Source: an uncultured Collinsella sp.
GTDB lineage: Bacteria; Actinomycetota; Coriobacteriia; Coriobacteriales; Coriobacteriaceae
Direction of reading: 5' to 3'
Length of the DNA: 34,367 bases
Assembly: GCA_900542315.1 (NCBI GenBank)
Contig: UQMV01000021.1
Span: 1-34,367 of the forward strand
A model generated the notes under the pieces. The model ran no database searches and was not told where the DNA came from. It saw only the letters and a program-made list of their open reading frames with translations. The position numbers were made by a program, and so were the translations under genes. Positions 31,103 to 34,367 of this stretch are shown here, piece by piece. Each line of letters begins with the position of its first letter. The stretch's first letter is position 1.

Positions 31103-34100
31103 ATGACGCAGGGGACGTTTGCGCAGGCGCTTCGTAAGGAGGCGGCGCTTAGCAGCACCTTTATGAAGGGGCGCTCGCTCATGCTCAACGGTGCCGTGCT
31201 GTCGTTTGAGGATTCCGGCTCGCGCTTCTCCAAAAACGTGAACATCGAGGGTACGGTGCGTGGTTCGCGCGGCGACCTGTATAAGACACACGTGGCGCTC
31301 GATATGGACGAGCGCGAGGTTGTCGACTACGACTGCGATTGCCCCGCCGCCTTCCGCTATTCCGGCATGTGCAAGCACGCCATCGCCACGGCGTTGGCGT
31401 ATCTGGATGCCAGCGGCGCCGAGCCCGTCGAGGGCCTGCGCACGCCGGTCCGCACGTTTACGGTACCGCCCGCACAGTCCAAGCAGCCTGCACGTCCCGC
31501 GCCCAGCGCATCTGCGGTCAACCCCAACTTTCCCTTCCCGGCGCCCGTCCCCACGAGCCCGAGCCTTGTGGCGGCGCTTTCCGATCTTTCGGACGCGCGC
31601 ATGGACGAGCTCGTGGCTATGCGTCGCAAGCTCGCCGGCACCATTGACCCCGATGCTCCCAAAGCGGTGTTGGAGCCCTCGCTGGTGCCGTACTACAATC
31701 CGTTGTTTGCCGATCGCTTTAACTGGGCGCTCGAGTTTCGCATTCGCTGCGGTTCGGTGTCCTACGTCGTTAAGGATATCGACGGCATGGCCGATGCCTA
31801 TGTGCGCGGCGGTACGTTCTCCTATGGCAAGAAGCTTACGTTTGCCCATGTGCCCGAGGCGTTCGATGACGTGTCGACAAAGCTGCTCGACTTTATCGCA
31901 ATGACGGTCGCCTACCTAGGCGATATTACGAGCTCGCGCTCGGCATCGTATGACTTTGCCCGCAGCGGTTTTGTCGCCGAGCGTCAGTTGCCGGTATCCG
32001 AGTATTCCATCGTGTCCGTGCTGGACCTGCTGCGCGGCAGGACCATGTCCTTTGAGCCTGCTTGGTCACGGGGGACGACGACGCATCGCTCCTACGAGGT
32101 GGCGGTCGAGCCGTCGCCGCAGGGGGAGGACGAAGTCCCGGCTAAGCGCCCGCCGCTCCTTGCCGCCAAGATTGCACCGGCGGCGGGAGGCAGCTACGAC
32201 TTGCGCCTCCCGGCCGATGCGTACTGCTTTGTCGCGGGCGATGCAGCCTATCTGGTCGATACGCGCCGCGCGCGCCGTACCGACACGGCGTTTGCCCAAC
32301 ATGCGGCACCGTTCCTATCGCACTTGTTGCCCTGCCGCACGCCGGTCCATATCGCCGCCGACCAGGTGGGCGAGTTCTGCCGCATGGCGCTGCCCATTTT
32401 GCGCGACTACACCGACCTGACCGCACCCGCTGCGCTCGATGCCGTGGCGCCCGAGCCGAGTTTTGCCATGGCGATTGGCGTCGACGATGGTCTCGTGACC
32501 TGCAAGATTACGGTGGCCTACGGCGATTGGTCGGCAGATCTCTTTAGTCTTGGTGCTCCGGGCAGTCCTTTCGAAGAGCAACGCCCCGGCGTTCCGCCCC
32601 GCGATACGGTAGCGGAGTTTCGCGTTATGGACACGGCGGCCCTGTACTTCGATTTCCACGAGGGCGGCCTGGCGTTTGAGGAACGCGATGACGAGAGCCT
32701 GTTCCACCTGCTGACCGAGGGGCTGGCGGCTTTGTCCGAGTTGGGCGAGGTCATGCTTAGCGACCGCCTGCGCCAGGTCTCGGTCCGTCCTGCACCCAAG
32801 CTCTCGGTGCGTGCGACCGTCAAGAGCAACCTGCTCGACGTCGAGCTGGGTGCGAGCGGGCTTTCGGCGGCCGACCTTGCCATCTATCTCGATTCGTATA
32901 AGCGCCACCAGACGTTCGCGCGCCTTACGTCCGGCGACATCGTTCGCCTGGACGAGGGAGCGCGCGCCGCGTTTGGCCTTGCCGAGGACCTGGGCGTCGA
33001 TGCTGTCGACCTGCTCGATGGCGTGTTGCTTCCCGCGTCGAGCACCCTTTTTGTCGATAGCATGCTCGCGCGTACGCCGGCGCTCGAGGCCGATCGCGAC
33101 GCCGCGTTCCGCCGCACCGTCGAGCGCCTGGATACGCTCGGCAAGATGGACTTTACGGTGCCCGCCTCGCTCAAGGCCACGCTGCGTGGCTACCAGATCG
33201 ACGGCTACCAGTGGCTTGGCTCGCTCGAGCACCTGGGTCTCGGCGGCATCTTGGCCGACGATATGGGCCTGGGCAAAACGCTGCAGATGATCGCGCACAT
33301 TCTGGCGCGCGTGGAGGCGGGGGACACCAAGCCCACGCTCGTGGTGTGCCCCGCGTCGCTCGTGTACAACTGGGCTGCCGAGTTGGAGCGCTTCGCCCCC
33401 CCGATTGATGTGTGCGCCATCGTGGGCGCCAAGGCCCAGCGTCGCGTACAAATTGCCGGTGCCGCCGAGCACAACGTGGTCGTGACGTCGTATGACCTCA
33501 TGCGTCGCGACATCGACGAATATGTCGAGCAGGACTTTGCCCGCGTAGTGCTCGATGAGGCCCAGTACATTAAAAACCCGCTCACCCAGGTGGCCCGCGC
33601 TGCCAAGCGCCTGCCGGCCGGCGTGCGCTTTGCCTTGACGGGCACGCCCATCGAAAACCGCCTGTCCGAGCTTTGGAGCATCTTCGACTATTTGATGCCG
33701 GGCCTTTTGGGCACGCGCGAGTCGTTTGCCAAGCGTTTTGAGAGTCCGGTCGAGCACGCCGAGGGCGACAGCGCCGCTCGTCTGCAGGCGCTCGTGTCGC
33801 CGTTTGTGCTGCGTCGTGTTAAGGAAGACGTGGTGGCCGACCTGCCCGAGAAGATCGAGGACACGGTTATGGCACAGCTCACCGGCGAGCAGCGCAAGCT
33901 CTACCTGGCCAATCAGGATCGCATCGCCCAGCAGGTACAGCATCGCGAGGCCAATGAGTTTAAGAAGGACAAGCTCAAGGTGCTCGCCGAGCTCACCAAG
34001 CTGCGCCAGATCTGCTGCGACCCGCGTCTACACTACGAGGATTACAAGGCGGGGAGCGCCAAGCTCGATACGTGCATGGAGCTCGTGCACGGCGCACTCG

Positions 34101-34367
34101 ATGGTGGTCATCGCATCTTGCTGTTCAGCCAGTTTACGGGCATGCTCGATATCATTGGCAAGCGCCTGGCCAAGGAGGATATCGCCTTCCTTAAGCTCAC
34201 GGGCGCATCGTCTAAAGAGAGCCGCGCCAAGATGGTCGCACAGTTCCAGGCGGGCGAGGTGCCGGTCTTTTTGATCTCGCTCAAGGCGGGCGGCGTGGGC
34301 CTTAACCTGACGGCTGCCGACGTGGTCATCCACTACGACCCGTGGTGGAACGTGGCCGCACAGGACC
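31103..34367 (+). CDS. SWIM zinc-finger SNF2-family helicase (3' end outside window)
   Basis: This protein is open to the end of the window, with about 1088 residues visible. It has an N-terminal SWIM zinc finger (DYDCDCPAAFRYSGMCKHAI, near 75-95), a Pro/Ala linker, a long middle region like the bacterial SNF2-associated domain, then the SNF2 ATPase: LRGYQIDGYQWL, ILADDMGLGKT (near 716), VVCPASLVYNW, DEAQYIKN (near 818) and ALTGTPIENRLSELW. The second lobe has ILLFSQFTGML and SLKAGGVGLNLTAADVVIH. The window ends just before the expected motif VI (DRxHRIGQ type). Such bacterial enzymes move along DNA and may remodel protein-DNA or RNA polymerase complexes. ATG 31103 follows GGAGGAAG. The short 38-base gap suggests co-transcription with dnaE. 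Confidence 0.93.
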   Translation, partial: MTQGTFAQALRKEAALSSTFMKGRSLMLNGAVLSFEDSGSRFSKNVNIEGTVRGSRGDLYKTHVALDMDEREVVDYDCDCPAAFRYSGMCKHAIATALAYLDASGAEPVEGLRTPVRTFTVPPAQSKQPARPAPSASAVNPNFPFPAPVPTSPSLVAALSDLSDARMDELVAMRRKLAGTIDPDAPKAVLEPSLVPYYNPLFADRFNWALEFRIRCGSVSYVVKDIDGMADAYVRGGTFSYGKKLTFAHVPEAFDDVSTKLLDFIAMTVAYLGDITSSRSASYDFARSGFVAERQLPVSEYSIVSVLDLLRGRTMSFEPAWSRGTTTHRSYEVAVEPSPQGEDEVPAKRPPLLAAKIAPAAGGSYDLRLPADAYCFVAGDAAYLVDTRRARRTDTAFAQHAAPFLSHLLPCRTPVHIAADQVGEFCRMALPILRDYTDLTAPAALDAVAPEPSFAMAIGVDDGLVTCKITVAYGDWSADLFSLGAPGSPFEEQRPGVPPRDTVAEFRVMDTAALYFDFHEGGLAFEERDDESLFHLLTEGLAALSELGEVMLSDRLRQVSVRPAPKLSVRATVKSNLLDVELGASGLSAADLAIYLDSYKRHQTFARLTSGDIVRLDEGARAAFGLAEDLGVDAVDLLDGVLLPASSTLFVDSMLARTPALEADRDAAFRRTVERLDTLGKMDFTVPASLKATLRGYQIDGYQWLGSLEHLGLGGILADDMGLGKTLQMIAHILARVEAGDTKPTLVVCPASLVYNWAAELERFAPPIDVCAIVGAKAQRRVQIAGAAEHNVVVTSYDLMRRDIDEYVEQDFARVVLDEAQYIKNPLTQVARAAKRLPAGVRFALTGTPIENRLSELWSIFDYLMPGLLGTRESFAKRFESPVEHAEGDSAARLQALVSPFVLRRVKEDVVADLPEKIEDTVMAQLTGEQRKLYLANQDRIAQQVQHREANEFKKDKLKVLAELTKLRQICCDPRLHYEDYKAGSAKLDTCMELVHGALDGGHRILLFSQFTGMLDIIGKRLAKEDIAFLKLTGASSKESRAKMVAQFQAGEVPVFLISLKAGGVGLNLTAADVVIHYDPWWNVAAQD

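Overview
The window is G+C-rich, densely coded bacterial chromosome. The gene set suggests an anaerobic, gut-type actinobacterium of the class Coriobacteriia, most like Collinsella: an [FeFe] hydrogenase with a GltD-like reductase, a FucO-like iron alcohol dehydrogenase, an AddAB-type nuclease-helicase pair, a YerC/YecD TrpR-like regulator, a divergent cysK/Rrf2 pair, and short intergenic palindromes built on GGGACGG and TTGCGGTG. This taxonomic reading rests on recalled family distribution, not a search. I saw no rRNA, tRNA, CRISPR array, transposase or integrase.

Layout. (1) 1-1301: the 3' end of a DEAD-box RNA helicase with a very long Arg/Gly-rich tail, then a terminator. (2) 1559-7619: a tight four-gene operon of a NuoF-like/GltD-like flavoprotein, a catalytically complete [FeFe] hydrogenase, a lipoprotein of the NMT1/NitT-TauT binding-protein type, and a permease fused to an unusually short ABC ATPase. 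(3) 7640-8066: an orphan DinJ/RelB-type antitoxin with iteron-like operator repeats and a structured leader, bracketed by two direct copies of a 31-base repeat. (4) 8118-12209: a CPBP membrane protease, convergent with a YgiQ-type radical SAM protein (their stop codons share one CTAG), then a YoaK/DUF1275 membrane protein. (5) 12223-12894: a small A+T-rich island with a LURP-one-like protein and a 42-residue membrane peptide. (6) 13175-15987: lactaldehyde-reductase-like FucO, a 600-base non-coding stretch holding a 24-base inverted repeat, and an M42 aminopeptidase. (7) 16124-19026: mnmA and cysK on the minus strand, and a divergent Rrf2 regulator. (8) 19161-20150: a YvlD-like membrane protein and the TrpR-like YerC/YecD protein. 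(9) 20338-27084: addB-addA. (10) 27261-34367: dnaE, followed by a SWIM/SNF2 helicase that runs off the end.

How the genes work together. The hydrogenase operon probably exchanges electrons between NAD(P)H and protons. The import genes are translationally linked to it, which suggests that an unknown small molecule is tied to hydrogen metabolism. CysK and the Rrf2 protein resemble the CysK/CymR cysteine circuit, and a dyad sits directly over the likely cysK promoter. AddAB, DnaE and the SNF2 helicase form a DNA replication and repair block.

The least explained material is intergenic. At least five short elements share a GGGACGG core between arms whose sequence changes from copy to copy. Two longer hairpins share TTGCGGTG(G/A)AATAG arms. 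One more is a 22-base-pair hairpin. These could be REP-like mobile palindromes, terminators, or both.
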